Origin: JBCCMA01 sp039026595
GTDB lineage: Bacteria > Pseudomonadota > Gammaproteobacteria > Steroidobacterales > JBCCMA01
Direction: 5' to 3'
Length of the DNA stretch: 64,000 bases
Assembly (NCBI GenBank): GCA_039026595.1
Contig: JBCCMA010000002.1
Location: 1-64,000 of the forward strand
Below, piece by piece: positions 40,237 through 49,547 of this stretch (positions are counted from its first letter, which is position 1; every line of letters starts with the position of its first letter). Made by a program: the position numbers and the translations under genes. The notes below the pieces were generated by a model. It was given only the letters and a program-made list of their open reading frames with translations, did not search any database and was not told where the DNA came from.

Positions 40237-43002
40237 CTAGAAGCACGCCCAATCCACGTCTTCATCAGCGTCCGCCTGCTTGTTCAACGGTGACTGCACG
40301 TCGCTCCCCGTATCTGTTTCGACAAGCGACGATGCACCGCTTTGCGAGGCATCGCTCCACGGACGATCGGCACGACGACGATCGGTCTGCTTCGCACTTG
40401 GCGCCCGGCTGCCGTCCACTGAGAAAAAGGACATCAGCTCATCAAGCTCCTGAGCCTGACCGCCCAGCTCTTCGCTCGCAGCAGCGGCTTCCTGAACCAG
40501 CGCCGCGTTCTGCTGCGTGAATGCGTCTATCTCGATGACCGTACTATTGACCTGGCCGATGCCGGTCGACTGCTCCTGACTCGCCGTCGCAATCTCGCCC
40601 ACGGTTTCGGTCAGTCGATTTACCTCATCGACAATCTCGACCAGCGTCTGACCCGATTCATTGACCAGACGCGACCCCTCATCCACTTTCCTGCCGCTGT
40701 CCTCGATCAGATCCTTGATTTCTTTGGCCGCGCTGGCACTTCGGCCCGCAAGATTGCGTACTTCATTTGCTACCACGGCAAAACCGCGACCCTGTTCACC
40801 GGCACGCGCCGCCTCAACGGCCGCATTCAGAGCGAGCAGATTGGTTTGAAACGCGATCTCGTCAATCACGCCAATGATGTCTGAAATCCGCTGGCTGGAG
40901 GTGTTGATCTCGCCCATGGCGCGAATCGCATCACCAACGACTTCGCCGCCGCGCTCAGCTTTGCTGCGCGTGGCCTGCGCCAGTTCATCTGCGCGGGCCG
41001 CGTTCTGTGCATTCTGCTGCACCGTCCCTGTCAGCTCTTCCATACTGGCCGCCGCCTTTTCCAGACTGGCTGCCTGCTCTTCCGTGCGTACCCGCAGGTT
41101 GTTGTTGCCGTTGGCAATCTCACCGGAGCCGCCCTTGACAGACGCCGCCGCCTCCTTGATGCCGTTGACGACTTCCGTCAGGCGAACAACTGTGGCGTTA
41201 GCGTCCTGTTTGAGGCGCTCGAAGCTCCCTTCGTACTCGCGATCAACGGTCTGAGTCAGGTCACCCTTGGCCATGGCGCTAAAGACCCGCACGGTATCGG
41301 TGTTGATTTGTTCCGTAACGCTGAGCAGCTTGTTCATATTGTTGGACAACGCAGCAAAGAAACCGCTTTTGCCCTGCATATCCACACGTCGCGTCAAATC
41401 ACCGGCCTGCGCCGCCTGCACCACCGACTGGACTTCAGACTCGACACCGACCTCTTCGGTTCGGTCCTCGAAAATCAGAACGACGCCGATGCGTTTTCCC
41501 TGTTCATCTCGCACCGGGTTACTCTTGACGCGGACCGAGAACTGCTCAACCTGTAAATCGGTCGTGTGTGAATCATGGACCCGCTGCAACACATTCCCGC
41601 TTTGATCCAGAGGCGAGATCAGCGTCTCAACCGGCACACCAACCAGTTTGGTCGAATCGATGCTCCCGAGCTGCGGCACGTGCGATCCGAGCTTTGTCAC
41701 AAGCGCCCGCAGTGCGCGATTGGCAAAGACAATATTGAGATCCTGATCAGCGATGACCACCATGCCGTCGATGTTATTCAACGCCACCTGAATTCGGTTG
41801 GACTCATCCAGCTTGCGCTGATCGTCTATCGCGCGCTCTTGCATTACCCGCTGCATCGATTGTGTTGCGGCCATGACGCCGGTCGCTTCCCGGCGCGTTG
41901 TGAGGTCCATAGAGAAGTCGCCGTTCGCAAGACGCTCAAGACCCTCGATCAGAACATCAACGTTCGCACCCAGGTTTCGGTTCAGCACGCGGAACCGGAA
42001 TACAAAGAACGCATTGGCCAGAAGAATTGCCACGCCGGCCAGCACCCCAACCAGGACCGCACTTTGCAGCGACTGGCCTGCCTCGTCAGCGGCCGCAAGA
42101 CCCAGTGCCTCCAAATCCGACAAGAGGCGATCCTCGACCGCTTTCAGTGCATCAAGGCGTCCACTCTGAGCGCGGAACCAGTCCTGAGGTTTGATACCGA
42201 AACGTCCACGTGACGCGGTGTCGAAGGCCACTTCGCGCATCCGGTTGGATTCGAGGACGCTGGCGGCGTTCTGCTGAGCGGTCAGAAAAGCCGCCTGGTC
42301 CGGTGACAACCCTCGTTTCACCGCCTGCAACAGAGCGTCCTGTCCAGCCACAAGCTGTGCGAATCGATCTGCCGCTCCGGGCGCAAACTTGCCGTTGGTG
42401 AACGCCACACTCAGCGCGGAGCGCTCATGACCGGCCATCTCCTTGGCCTGCGCAAGGCTGGCATACGCTGTGCCCAGACGAGCCACACCCGCGTTGTCGG
42501 CCAGTTTGGGGATCGCGGCGATGACCTCCAGATAGGCTGTGGTGACACGGGAGTATTCCTTCAGGGAGGCGTCCGGTGTCGTTCCAAGCGCATCGACTCT
42601 GGCGCGCTCAGCGCGGATCACATTCGTCATTCCGGTAGCGTCAGAGAGCGCCGCTGTGAATGTCTCCGGCAAGACCGTAAGGTCAACCTGATCGATGACG
42701 CTCTTGAGTTCACCCAGCAAGCGATCGCGCTCGGCACGCTGCGCCTGCAAGTCAGCTCCGAAGTTTTTGCCGCCGCTGCTCAAGAAGCCCGAGGACAAGC
42801 CTCGTTCCTTCTGCGTCGCATGGAGCAGTGCACCCATCTCGGTGCCAAGCCGAGCAAAACCAACCTGCTTTGCACTGGCTTCCTTCATCGCCAGCGAACT
42901 GCCCATGTCGTGGACGGTGAACCAGACCAGACCCAGGAGCGGGACGGTCAGGACCAGAATTGACTGGACAGCGAGTGGGAGGCGTCGGAGCCGGTTAACC
43001 AT
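40237..43002 (-). CDS. Methyl-accepting chemotaxis protein with NIT sensor, HAMP and PAS domains
   Basis: 921 residues with AAGGAT before the ATG. The first membrane helix (AVQSILVLTVPLLGLVWFTV) is followed by a periplasmic NIT-type helical sensor (LLHATQKERGLSSGFLSSGG, ERSALSVAFTNGKFAPG) and a second helix (AVLVGVLAGVAILLANAFFVF). Then HAMP, a PAS domain (NNIDGMVVIADQDLNIVFANR), a second HAMP-like segment and the signalling hairpin IDEIAFQTNLLALNAAVEAA. NIT domains sense nitrate/nitrite in other proteins. The C-terminus ends DWACF, close to the NWETF-type pentapeptide that docks CheR/CheB. Embedded in the che operon between cheB and cheD. Confidence 0.95.
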   Translation of the reverse strand: MVNRLRRLPLAVQSILVLTVPLLGLVWFTVHDMGSSLAMKEASAKQVGFARLGTEMGALLHATQKERGLSSGFLSSGGKNFGADLQAQRAERDRLLGELKSVIDQVDLTVLPETFTAALSDATGMTNVIRAERARVDALGTTPDASLKEYSRVTTAYLEVIAAIPKLADNAGVARLGTAYASLAQAKEMAGHERSALSVAFTNGKFAPGAADRFAQLVAGQDALLQAVKRGLSPDQAAFLTAQQNAASVLESNRMREVAFDTASRGRFGIKPQDWFRAQSGRLDALKAVEDRLLSDLEALGLAAADEAGQSLQSAVLVGVLAGVAILLANAFFVFRFRVLNRNLGANVDVLIEGLERLANGDFSMDLTTRREATGVMAATQSMQRVMQERAIDDQRKLDESNRIQVALNNIDGMVVIADQDLNIVFANRALRALVTKLGSHVPQLGSIDSTKLVGVPVETLISPLDQSGNVLQRVHDSHTTDLQVEQFSVRVKSNPVRDEQGKRIGVVLIFEDRTEEVGVESEVQSVVQAAQAGDLTRRVDMQGKSGFFAALSNNMNKLLSVTEQINTDTVRVFSAMAKGDLTQTVDREYEGSFERLKQDANATVVRLTEVVNGIKEAAASVKGGSGEIANGNNNLRVRTEEQAASLEKAAASMEELTGTVQQNAQNAARADELAQATRSKAERGGEVVGDAIRAMGEINTSSQRISDIIGVIDEIAFQTNLLALNAAVEAARAGEQGRGFAVVANEVRNLAGRSASAAKEIKDLIEDSGRKVDEGSRLVNESGQTLVEIVDEVNRLTETVGEIATASQEQSTGIGQVNSTVIEIDAFTQQNAALVQEAAAASEELGGQAQELDELMSFFSVDGSRAPSAKQTDRRRADRPWSDASQSGASSLVETDTGSDVQSPLNKQADADEDVDWACF

Positions 43003-43099
43003 GATTCATCCTTGAATACTTAGCGTTCGGGGGTATAGCGACAGAAACCGGTATGTAATAACGTTACGTCTCTGAAATTCTGCGAAAAGTTGAGCCGGT

Positions 43100-44194
43100 T
43101 CACGCATTCAGAGCCGCACGACCCACCATGGGCCGGCGTGACACACTCGATATCAGACTGGCGATTCCAGACAACGTATCCACAGTGTCTGCGCCGCCCG
43201 CCTCCACTGCGGAGCCGGGCATCCCCCAGACCACGCTGCTGGCTTCATCCTGGGCTACAGTCGCGCCGCCCGCCCTGCGCACCGCGCACATTCCCTGAGC
43301 GCCGTCGTGGCCCATGCCCGTCAGCAACACACCCAGAGCTGAGGCGCCTACCGCCTCGGCCACAGAGTTGAACATCACATCCACCGACGGCCGATGGTCG
43401 TGGACCCTGGGACCATCACTCGTGAACGCCACAATCTCACGACCCTTTCGCCGCACTACCAGATGCTGATTGCCGGGGGCCACATACACGGTACCGGGGC
43501 GCAAACAATCGCCATCCCTGGCGAGCGTGACGCGCACGCTGCCAACCGTGTTTAGTCTGTTCGCGAAGGCCTCCATAAAATGAGCGGGCATGTGCTGGCT
43601 CAGAACCATGCAGGAGTCATGTAACTGCAGCGACTTGAAGATCTCTGTGATGGCCGCAGGGCCTCCCGTCGAGGCACCGAGCGCGATAACACGGTGCACA
43701 TCGGGTGAAGCGGATTTCACATCCATCGAGCGTCCGATTATTGCGTTGTGATCGCCAGTCTCGGCTTGGGAGCTCACGGATCTGTGCGCGGACAACGCAG
43801 CGTTGCGCACTCGCATGACGATGTCACTCGCGTACGCCACCATCTCCTGATTGTCGGCAGGCTGCTGCTTGACCGCAAAATCCACCGCACCTATCTGCAG
43901 GGCATCCAGTGTCACCTCCGCACCGGCTGCGGTAAGCGAAGACAACATGACAACGGGCATCGGTCTCAAACGCATCAGATTCCTGAGAAACGTAATGCCA
44001 TCCATGCGCGGCATCTCCACATCGAGGGTCAGGACATCCGGGTTGAGTCGCTTTATCAGATCGCGCGCTTCGAACGGGTCAAGCGCATGACCGACGACTT
44101 CAAGCTGCGGGTCGCGGTTGATCACCATTGTCAGGAATTTACCCATCGATCGAGAATCATCGACGATGAGTACTTTTTTCTTGGCCAGTGCCAT
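43100..44194 (-). CDS. cheB: CheB protein-glutamate methylesterase
   Basis: 364 residues with GGAAAGGGG before the ATG. The N-terminal receiver has phosphoacceptor D58 (DVLTLDVEMP) and K in DFAVKQQ. The C-terminal esterase shows catalytic S175 (ALGASTGGP), H201 (LSQHMPAHF) and D in TGMGHDGAQGM. It removes methyl groups from receptor glutamates during adaptation, activated by CheA. Its partner methyltransferase CheR is not encoded in this window. Located between the STAS gene and the NIT receptor. Confidence 0.96.
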   Translation of the reverse strand: MALAKKKVLIVDDSRSMGKFLTMVINRDPQLEVVGHALDPFEARDLIKRLNPDVLTLDVEMPRMDGITFLRNLMRLRPMPVVMLSSLTAAGAEVTLDALQIGAVDFAVKQQPADNQEMVAYASDIVMRVRNAALSAHRSVSSQAETGDHNAIIGRSMDVKSASPDVHRVIALGASTGGPAAITEIFKSLQLHDSCMVLSQHMPAHFMEAFANRLNTVGSVRVTLARDGDCLRPGTVYVAPGNQHLVVRRKGREIVAFTSDGPRVHDHRPSVDVMFNSVAEAVGASALGVLLTGMGHDGAQGMCAVRRAGGATVAQDEASSVVWGMPGSAVEAGGADTVDTLSGIASLISSVSRRPMVGRAALNA

Positions 44195-44266
44195 TTGTGC
44201 CCCTTTCCTTGTAACGCCCGTGACCGATCTGGCTCAGTGCGCGCCGTCTGGCGGCGTCTCGACGGG

Positions 44267-44545
44267 CTATTCGTCCTCAGCTGCCTCGACGGTCAGCCCG
44301 GTGTCGTTCATCGCCGCCGACAGCGTGTCGCTGGGTGCCGTGACAAGGCACGCCCGGTTTGCCTCTTGTCGGGCACGTCGAAACACGGCGAGTAGCTGCA
44401 GACCCGCGAAATCAACGGCCTCGACGGCGGCCCCATTCACCTCAACGGCTTCTTCGCTCTCGAATACATCGGCCAACTGCGCTGCCACGTCCGCCACAGC
44501 ATCAATTTTGAACGATGTGGGCAGTTTGACCTCAGTGGCAGGCAC
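44267..44545 (-). CDS. STAS-domain protein of the chemotaxis operon
   Basis: A short STAS (sulfate transporter/anti-sigma antagonist) domain: VKLPTSFKIDAVADVAAQL, AVEVNGAAVEAVDFAGLQLL and TLSAAMNDTGLTV. The DFAG/DTSG position has a phenylalanine and alanine in place of the phosphorylatable serine. The GTG at 44545 overlaps the end of cheW by 14 bases and is the preferred start (about 92 residues); an in-frame ATG at 44599 would give 110. STAS genes occur in several gammaproteobacterial che operons; their role is not settled. Confidence 0.78.
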   Translation of the reverse strand: MPATEVKLPTSFKIDAVADVAAQLADVFESEEAVEVNGAAVEAVDFAGLQLLAVFRRARQEANRACLVTAPSDTLSAAMNDTGLTVEAAEDE

Positions 44546-45074
44546 GATCTTCTCGCTGCATATCGTCGACCAACTCCAAAGAGCGGCGCAGGATTTCATC
44601 GAGGTTCAGCAGGATGACCAGCTTCTCGTCCGTCCGCGTCAGACCAGATATGAAGTCCGCGTTGATCGTCGCGGCGATATCGTCGCTTTTCTGGATGTTG
44701 GCGTTTTCGAAGTGGTACACCTCGGCGACCTGATCGACAACGAAGCCCGCCACATGGGCGCGATCTTCCTTTTCAGCATGCGCGATAATAACGGCCGTGG
44801 TGGAATCGAACTCACGGACCGGCAGTCCGAAGCGCCGTCGCAGATCAAAGATCGGCACGATCGCGCCGCGCAAATTCAACACGCCAAGCATATAGTCCGG
44901 TGTACACGGCACATCGGTCACGTCCGTCCAGCTCTTGATCTCCTGCACCTTGAGAATGGGCAGCGCGTACTCTTCTTTTCCGAGCATGAACGTCAGGTAT
45001 TGCTCACCTGCCGCCTGAATTGTGACGTCCTGTCCCTGCTCTTCGTTTGCCTGAATCACCTGTGTGTTCTCCAA
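44532..45074 (-). CDS. cheW: CheW coupling protein
   Basis: About 180 residues with one CheW domain: YLTFMLGKEEYALPILKVQEI, MLGVLNLRGAIVPIFDLRRRFG, HVAGFVVDQVAEVYHF and KLVILLNLDEIL. The first codon of the frame is TTG at 45074, but GGAG precedes the GTG at 45059, so that may be the true start (175 residues). CheW bridges chemoreceptors to CheA. It follows cheA by 6 bases. Confidence 0.95.
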   Translation of the reverse strand: MENTQVIQANEEQGQDVTIQAAGEQYLTFMLGKEEYALPILKVQEIKSWTDVTDVPCTPDYMLGVLNLRGAIVPIFDLRRRFGLPVREFDSTTAVIIAHAEKEDRAHVAGFVVDQVAEVYHFENANIQKSDDIAATINADFISGLTRTDEKLVILLNLDEILRRSLELVDDMQREDRACH

Positions 45075-45080
45075 AGTGTA

Positions 45081-47132
45081 TTAAGCCGCTTTCGACACGC
45101 GCACCGAGGGACTCAGTGACGGCGGGTCGAGAATGAGCGCGACGCTTCCGTCGCTCATGATGGTGGCACCCGAGATACCGGGTACGGATCGATAGTTATC
45201 CTCGAGGGCCTTGATCACGACCTGCTGCTGGCCTCGCACCTCGTCGATGAGCAGGCCAAACCGTTTGCCGTGAACATCAACGATCATCGCGAGCTTTCCA
45301 GCCGACTCTTCGCCCATCCGGAATCGCTCGTTTAAGTCGATCAGAGGCACGTACTCGCCGCGGAACCAGCACACGTCGTCACAGCCCGGAATAGCCGCGG
45401 CCTCACTGCTGCTCACTTCCACAGTCTCAACAATGCTAAGGAGCGGCATGACCAGAGTCTGACGACCCACGCGAACCAGTTGGCCGTCGAGGATGGCCAG
45501 CGTGAGCGGAAGAGCGATGGTGATACAGGTGCCTTGTCCCGGTTGCGACGTAATGTCCACACGCCCACCGAGATCGACGATATTGCGTCGCACGACATCC
45601 ATACCAACGCCACGACCCGATACGTCGCTCACCGTTTCCGCCGTGGAAAACCCTGGTCGGAAAATGAGCCGATCAATCTGCTCGTCGGTCAGCTCTTCGT
45701 CAGAGTCGACCACGCCGCGCTCTTGAGCGATGGACAGAACGCGCGGCCGGTTGATCCCTGCGCCGTCATCCTTGATCTCAATGATCACAGAGCCGCTCTG
45801 ATGGTAAGCGTTCAGCATCAACGTACCGGTTTCGGGCTTGCCCGCCGCCGCGCGCTTTTCGGGCGTCTCAAGGCCGTGGTCCAGCGCGTTGCGCACAAGA
45901 TGAATCAGAGGATCCATCATGCGCTCCAGTACGGTCTTGTCTATTTCGGTATGCCCGCCCTCAACGACCAGCTCGACTTTTTTCTCGAGTTTTCGGGATA
46001 GATCCCGTACCAGTCGCGGCAGCCGGCTGAAGCCGGATGCAAGGGGAAGCATGCGAACTCGCATGACGCTGTCCTGCAATTCCCTGGTGTTCCGCTCGAG
46101 TTCGTCCAGACGATCGCGCAACGCCTCAACATCGATACGGTCCTCGTCGCTGCCGATTCGATTCAGCATGGACTGGTTGATGACAAGCTCACCCACAAGG
46201 TTGATCAACTGATCGATCTTGTCGGTAGCGATCCGCATGGTGGTGCCCTCGCCACCGCCGGAAGCACGTTTTTTCGCAACCGGAGCAGGGTTTTCGGACG
46301 GGTCTTTGTTGTCGGCCGGCGCTTTGACCGAATCGGCGGACGGCGTGCGTATTGCCGCTGGTGCGGTTTGCTCTTCAGGTGCGGTGGCATCGGATGACGA
46401 CGTTTCCACCTGTGTTATCTCGACATCGCAGTCGAACTCAACCCACTCGAAAATTTCGGCGATGGCGTCCCGATCAACGTCTGCGGTGACCACGGCATTC
46501 CAGCCCACATAACAGGTGCGCGGATCGTAGTCTGGCCATCCTGGCACGTCGGAGAAATCAGGCTCGACCGAGACAGGCCCGAGCCGCAGCAGTTCGCGAA
46601 TCAGAAGCAGCGGGTCGTTGCCGCGGGTCATCAGTTCGGGTTTTGGCTTGAACGTGACCGACCATTGACCCGATCCGCCGGACGCTTGTATGTCGGAAGA
46701 TCCGGAAGCGACTACGGCAGCATCAGCACCACCTCCGTCGGCATCACCGCCATTTTCGACGGACGCGGACAGCTTCTTCTGCATGTCCTCGCGCAGGTCA
46801 TGGTCTGACTCCGGATCAGCGTCGAGCATGTCGCGCACGATGTCGACCGATTGCAGAAGCAACTCAACATCGGGCTCGTTCACTTCGCGATTTCCGGAAC
46901 GCATCTCATCGAGAAGCGTTTCCATGTAGTGCGTCAACTCGGAAAGCGGTACGAAACCGAACGTCGCGCCGCCGCCTTTGATTGAATGCGCCGCTCGGAA
47001 AATTTCGTTCAGCTTATCCGGATCAACGTCATCGCCGCCGAGCGCCAGCAGCCCAGCCTCCAGAACGTCAACGTTTTCGCGACACTCCTCAAGAAACATG
47101 TCCCTGAGTTCGCTTAGATCAAGATCGTCCAT
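45081..47132 (-). CDS. cheA: CheA chemotaxis histidine kinase
   Basis: 683 residues with AAAAGGAT before the ATG. HPt domain with the phosphorylated H49 (RAAHSIKGGGATFGF), a linker domain (SVTFKPKPELMTRGNDPLLLIREL) replacing the usual CheY-binding P2, the dimerisation helices (TDKIDQLINLVGELVINQSML), an ATPase domain with N-box HLVRNALDHG, G1 IKDDGAGI and G2 GRGVGMDVV, and a C-terminal CheW-like domain (LTLAILDGQLVRVGRQTLVMP). It passes phosphate to CheY and CheB. Confidence 0.96.
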   Translation of the reverse strand: MDDLDLSELRDMFLEECRENVDVLEAGLLALGGDDVDPDKLNEIFRAAHSIKGGGATFGFVPLSELTHYMETLLDEMRSGNREVNEPDVELLLQSVDIVRDMLDADPESDHDLREDMQKKLSASVENGGDADGGGADAAVVASGSSDIQASGGSGQWSVTFKPKPELMTRGNDPLLLIRELLRLGPVSVEPDFSDVPGWPDYDPRTCYVGWNAVVTADVDRDAIAEIFEWVEFDCDVEITQVETSSSDATAPEEQTAPAAIRTPSADSVKAPADNKDPSENPAPVAKKRASGGGEGTTMRIATDKIDQLINLVGELVINQSMLNRIGSDEDRIDVEALRDRLDELERNTRELQDSVMRVRMLPLASGFSRLPRLVRDLSRKLEKKVELVVEGGHTEIDKTVLERMMDPLIHLVRNALDHGLETPEKRAAAGKPETGTLMLNAYHQSGSVIIEIKDDGAGINRPRVLSIAQERGVVDSDEELTDEQIDRLIFRPGFSTAETVSDVSGRGVGMDVVRRNIVDLGGRVDITSQPGQGTCITIALPLTLAILDGQLVRVGRQTLVMPLLSIVETVEVSSSEAAAIPGCDDVCWFRGEYVPLIDLNERFRMGEESAGKLAMIVDVHGKRFGLLIDEVRGQQQVVIKALEDNYRSVPGISGATIMSDGSVALILDPPSLSPSVRVSKAA

Positions 47133-47219
47133 GTTGATCCTTTTCTGCTCGCCGCCCCTCGGACATCAACCCTGCGACAAGCTCCATTGGTCTTAAGTGG
47201 TGCGTATCGGGCGGAACGC

Positions 47220-47678
47220 CTACTGCACGGTGAAGCTGAGCTTGCCGCCGGCGTATTTGCCGCCGTTCAGCGTAAAGGTCACGGTCTTGGTGTCGCCGCC
47301 CATCTCCTCGGCGCTCGCCGCCTCAACCACCTCGACCAGTTTCAGGTGGTCGCTGTTGTCGTCCATGAACAGGCTTGAAAACATGTTCATGACTTCATAG
47401 AGATTCTGTCGGGCCATGTCGGTCAGATCGCCCGACTTGGCCATATCACTGGCCGTATTGGGCGGGATCATGGACAACGCGCAGCCAACGGATGCGGCAA
47501 GCTCAAAGTCGCATGCGCACTGCGCGACAACGGCCCCGGCCGCGTCCTGGAACACGCCAACGTGGCTGGCCTTGATGTCCTCGGGCGCTTCATGCTGCTC
47601 GGACTCGGCATCTTCATCGATGATCATGGCGACCATGGCGTTCAACGACGATTCGTTGGGTAGACGGTAATTCGGCAT
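47220..47678 (-). CDS. CheX/CheC-like chemotaxis phosphatase (candidate)
   Basis: 152 residues between cheY and cheA. Segments that look like the CheC/CheX fold are GVFQDAAGAVVAQCACDFELAAS-VGCALSM, then a helix ARQNLYEVMNMFSSLF. The last part contains E95 and N98 in an E-x-x-N arrangement, the active-site signature with which CheC/CheX/FliY hydrolyse CheY-P. Length agrees with CheX (about 155). No cheZ is present in the window, so this protein would be the logical CheY-P phosphatase. The match rests on motif, length and position; overall identity to known CheX is low, so it remains a candidate. Confidence 0.6.
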   Translation of the reverse strand: MPNYRLPNESSLNAMVAMIIDEDAESEQHEAPEDIKASHVGVFQDAAGAVVAQCACDFELAASVGCALSMIPPNTASDMAKSGDLTDMARQNLYEVMNMFSSLFMDDNSDHLKLVEVVEAASAEEMGGDTKTVTFTLNGGKYAGGKLSFTVQ

Positions 47679-47681
47679 GAT

Positions 47682-48044
47682 CTACCCCAGCACCGGACGA
47701 AGAGCCTTCTCGAACGACTCCGCAGTAAACGGCTTGGCGATCAGAAACTGTGCACCGGCTTCGCGTGCGCGGCTTCGCATCTCGGCCGTCGATTCCGTCG
47801 TGACAAAGCCGAACTTCGTCGTGCTGCCCTGCTCACGGAGCGCAGTCAGGAACTCGATTCCATTCATGTTGGGCATGTTCCAATCGCACAAAATAAGGCC
47901 GGGATTGACGTCATCCACCTTTTCCAGTGCCTGCTGCCCGTCCTCAGCCTCCGTAATTTTGAGCCCGGTGAAGCCGGCCTGGCGCAGCGTGCGCTTCACG
48001 ATCATCCGCATTGCGGAGCTGTCGTCGACGATCATTACGTTCAT
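47682..48044 (-). CDS. cheY: CheY response regulator
   Basis: A 120-residue stand-alone receiver with acidic pair D7-D8 (MIVDDSSAMR), phosphoacceptor D54 (LILCDWNMPNMNG), T82/T83 in FGFVTTES and K104 (LIAKPF). GAGGA lies before the ATG. First gene of the che operon, with a FliA-like promoter upstream. It carries the signal from CheA to the flagellar switch. Confidence 0.95.
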   Translation of the reverse strand: MNVMIVDDSSAMRMIVKRTLRQAGFTGLKITEAEDGQQALEKVDDVNPGLILCDWNMPNMNGIEFLTALREQGSTTKFGFVTTESTAEMRSRAREAGAQFLIAKPFTAESFEKALRPVLG

Positions 48045-48075
48045 GGGTGGGAGTCCTCATCAATGCCTCACAATA

Positions 48076-48102
48076 ATGTCGGCGGAACTCCGACGTTCTT
48101 GA
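48076..48102 (-). promoter_or_regulatory. Candidate sigma-28 (FliA) promoter of the che operon
   Basis: On the minus strand TCAAGAAC, 11 bases, then GCCGACAT, compared with TAAAGTTT-N11-GCCGATAA. The -10 matches at 6 of 8 and the -35 at 4 of 8. It lies 32 bases upstream of the cheY start. The same TCAAGAA/N11 layout precedes the PAS chemoreceptor at 9375-9401. Confidence 0.5.
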
Positions 48103-48229
48103 GTTAACGAACACAATGAGTAAGAAAGTGAGCACCGGTTGGCACTCGCGGCTTATGTGAAGCCGATACATACGTTGACAGCCGATAAGCGTTGGCAGAC
48201 AGTCCGGCCCACAACCCCTCGAGCGTAAG

Positions 48230-48919
48230 ATGAACAGACTTCCGCACCGGTTTATGTTGCTTCTGATGGCGCCTGTTGCGGTCGCCGTGCCCGCGCTCGC
48301 CCACGATGTCAGCGCGACAGACGCCGCGCGCATCGTCGGCGCATCCGGGCCGCAGTTTGCGCTTTATGTCGAATTAGGCGCCAAGCACATGATCACCGGC
48401 CTCGATCACGTGCTGTTCCTGCTCGGAGTGATGTTCTACGCGGACCGCATGCGGACCGTGCTCACGCTGGCATCGCTCTTCGCCGCGGGCCATACCATTA
48501 CCCTGCTCACAGGGGTGGTATGGGCCCTGGATGTGCACCCTTATCTCGTGGATGCCATCATCGGGCTGTCTGTGGCCTACAAGGGCTTCGATAATCTTGG
48601 TGGGTTCGAACGGATTTTGGGCCACCGACCCAGCGCGGGACTGGTGGTATTCGTATTTGGCCTGTTCCACGGACTCGGTCTGGCGACCAAGATTCAGGAT
48701 GTGGGTCTGCCAGAGCAAGGACTCATCACCAACCTGATCGGGTTCAACGTGGGTGTTGAACTTGGCCAGATTGGGGCGCTCACGGGCATTCTGGTTGTGC
48801 TTGCATTGATCCGACGTGCCGGTCAGGCCGTCCGGCTTGGTCTGATTGTGAATACGGCGCTGATCACCGCCGGCGTGGCGCTTTTTATCGACCAGTTCGG
48901 TCGCTTCATGGGGTACTGA
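48230..48919 (+). CDS. HupE/UreJ-family membrane protein (putative metal permease)
   Basis: 229 residues with a signal peptide ending PALAHD and six or seven hydrophobic helices. Family motifs: GAKHMITGLDHVLFLLGVM, FAAGHTITLL, FGLFHGLGLA and NVGVELGQI, which supply the histidines and acidic residues thought to bind nickel or cobalt in HupE/UreJ. No urease or hydrogenase genes are in the window. A membrane-anchored partner gene follows one base after the stop. Confidence 0.9.
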   Translation: MNRLPHRFMLLLMAPVAVAVPALAHDVSATDAARIVGASGPQFALYVELGAKHMITGLDHVLFLLGVMFYADRMRTVLTLASLFAAGHTITLLTGVVWALDVHPYLVDAIIGLSVAYKGFDNLGGFERILGHRPSAGLVVFVFGLFHGLGLATKIQDVGLPEQGLITNLIGFNVGVELGQIGALTGILVVLALIRRAGQAVRLGLIVNTALITAGVALFIDQFGRFMGY

Positions 48920-48920
48920 A

Positions 48921-49529
48921 ATGACCATGCCATTACCGCGGCTGAGTAACGCAACCCTTCTGTTCGCGACCTTGAGCGCGATCACTCTCGGCGTGCTGAT
49001 CGGATCGGCCGTCATTAAAAAGCGCAACGACTTCAAGCCCGCCGAGCGCGGCCGCCTGGTCGACGTGCCGGTCGGTACAACGATGCCGGATCAACTCCTG
49101 ACATTTCGGCTCTTTGATGGAGCCACGGCCGCCCCAAATCAGGACGGCGACGGTAATCCTCTGCCGTCGGCTGCTGGAGAGAACATCGTTCGCGCGACCG
49201 CGCCGCTGAAACAGGACGTGGTCACGATAGACGTACCCGCGCGCGGGCAACTCGAATACAAAGCGATCATGCAGCGGGGCGCTTCGCTGGTGTATCACTG
49301 GCGCGCTGACGGCCCGATCTATTTCGATTTCCACGCGCATACCGACGACAACACAAGCGGTTTCTATACGCGCTATGCGAACGGCGAGAGTATCGCCGAT
49401 GGCGGCAGCATCGTGGCCGCTTACGCGGGACAGCACGGCTGGTACTTCGAGAACGCAGGTCGCTCGGGCGTGACGGTTACGCTGACCGTAGCCGGCTTCT
49501 ACGATGAACTGATTCCCGTTGAACTGTAG
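48921..49529 (+). CDS. Single-pass membrane-anchored periplasmic protein paired with HupE/UreJ
   Basis: 202 residues: one N-terminal helix (LLFATLSAITLGVLIGSAVI) followed by a soluble periplasmic domain with VDVPVGTTMPDQLLTFRLF, LEYKAIMQRGASLVYHWRADG, YFDFHAHTDDNTSGF and QHGWYFENAGRSGVTVTLTV. Several histidines and acids lie close together (DFHAHTDD). The gene begins one base after the hupE-like gene; the same pair recurs in many genomes, so a metal-handling role is likely but not shown. Confidence 0.87.
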   Translation: MTMPLPRLSNATLLFATLSAITLGVLIGSAVIKKRNDFKPAERGRLVDVPVGTTMPDQLLTFRLFDGATAAPNQDGDGNPLPSAAGENIVRATAPLKQDVVTIDVPARGQLEYKAIMQRGASLVYHWRADGPIYFDFHAHTDDNTSGFYTRYANGESIADGGSIVAAYAGQHGWYFENAGRSGVTVTLTVAGFYDELIPVEL

Positions 49530-49547
49530 GGGGCCATCGTCTGAGTC

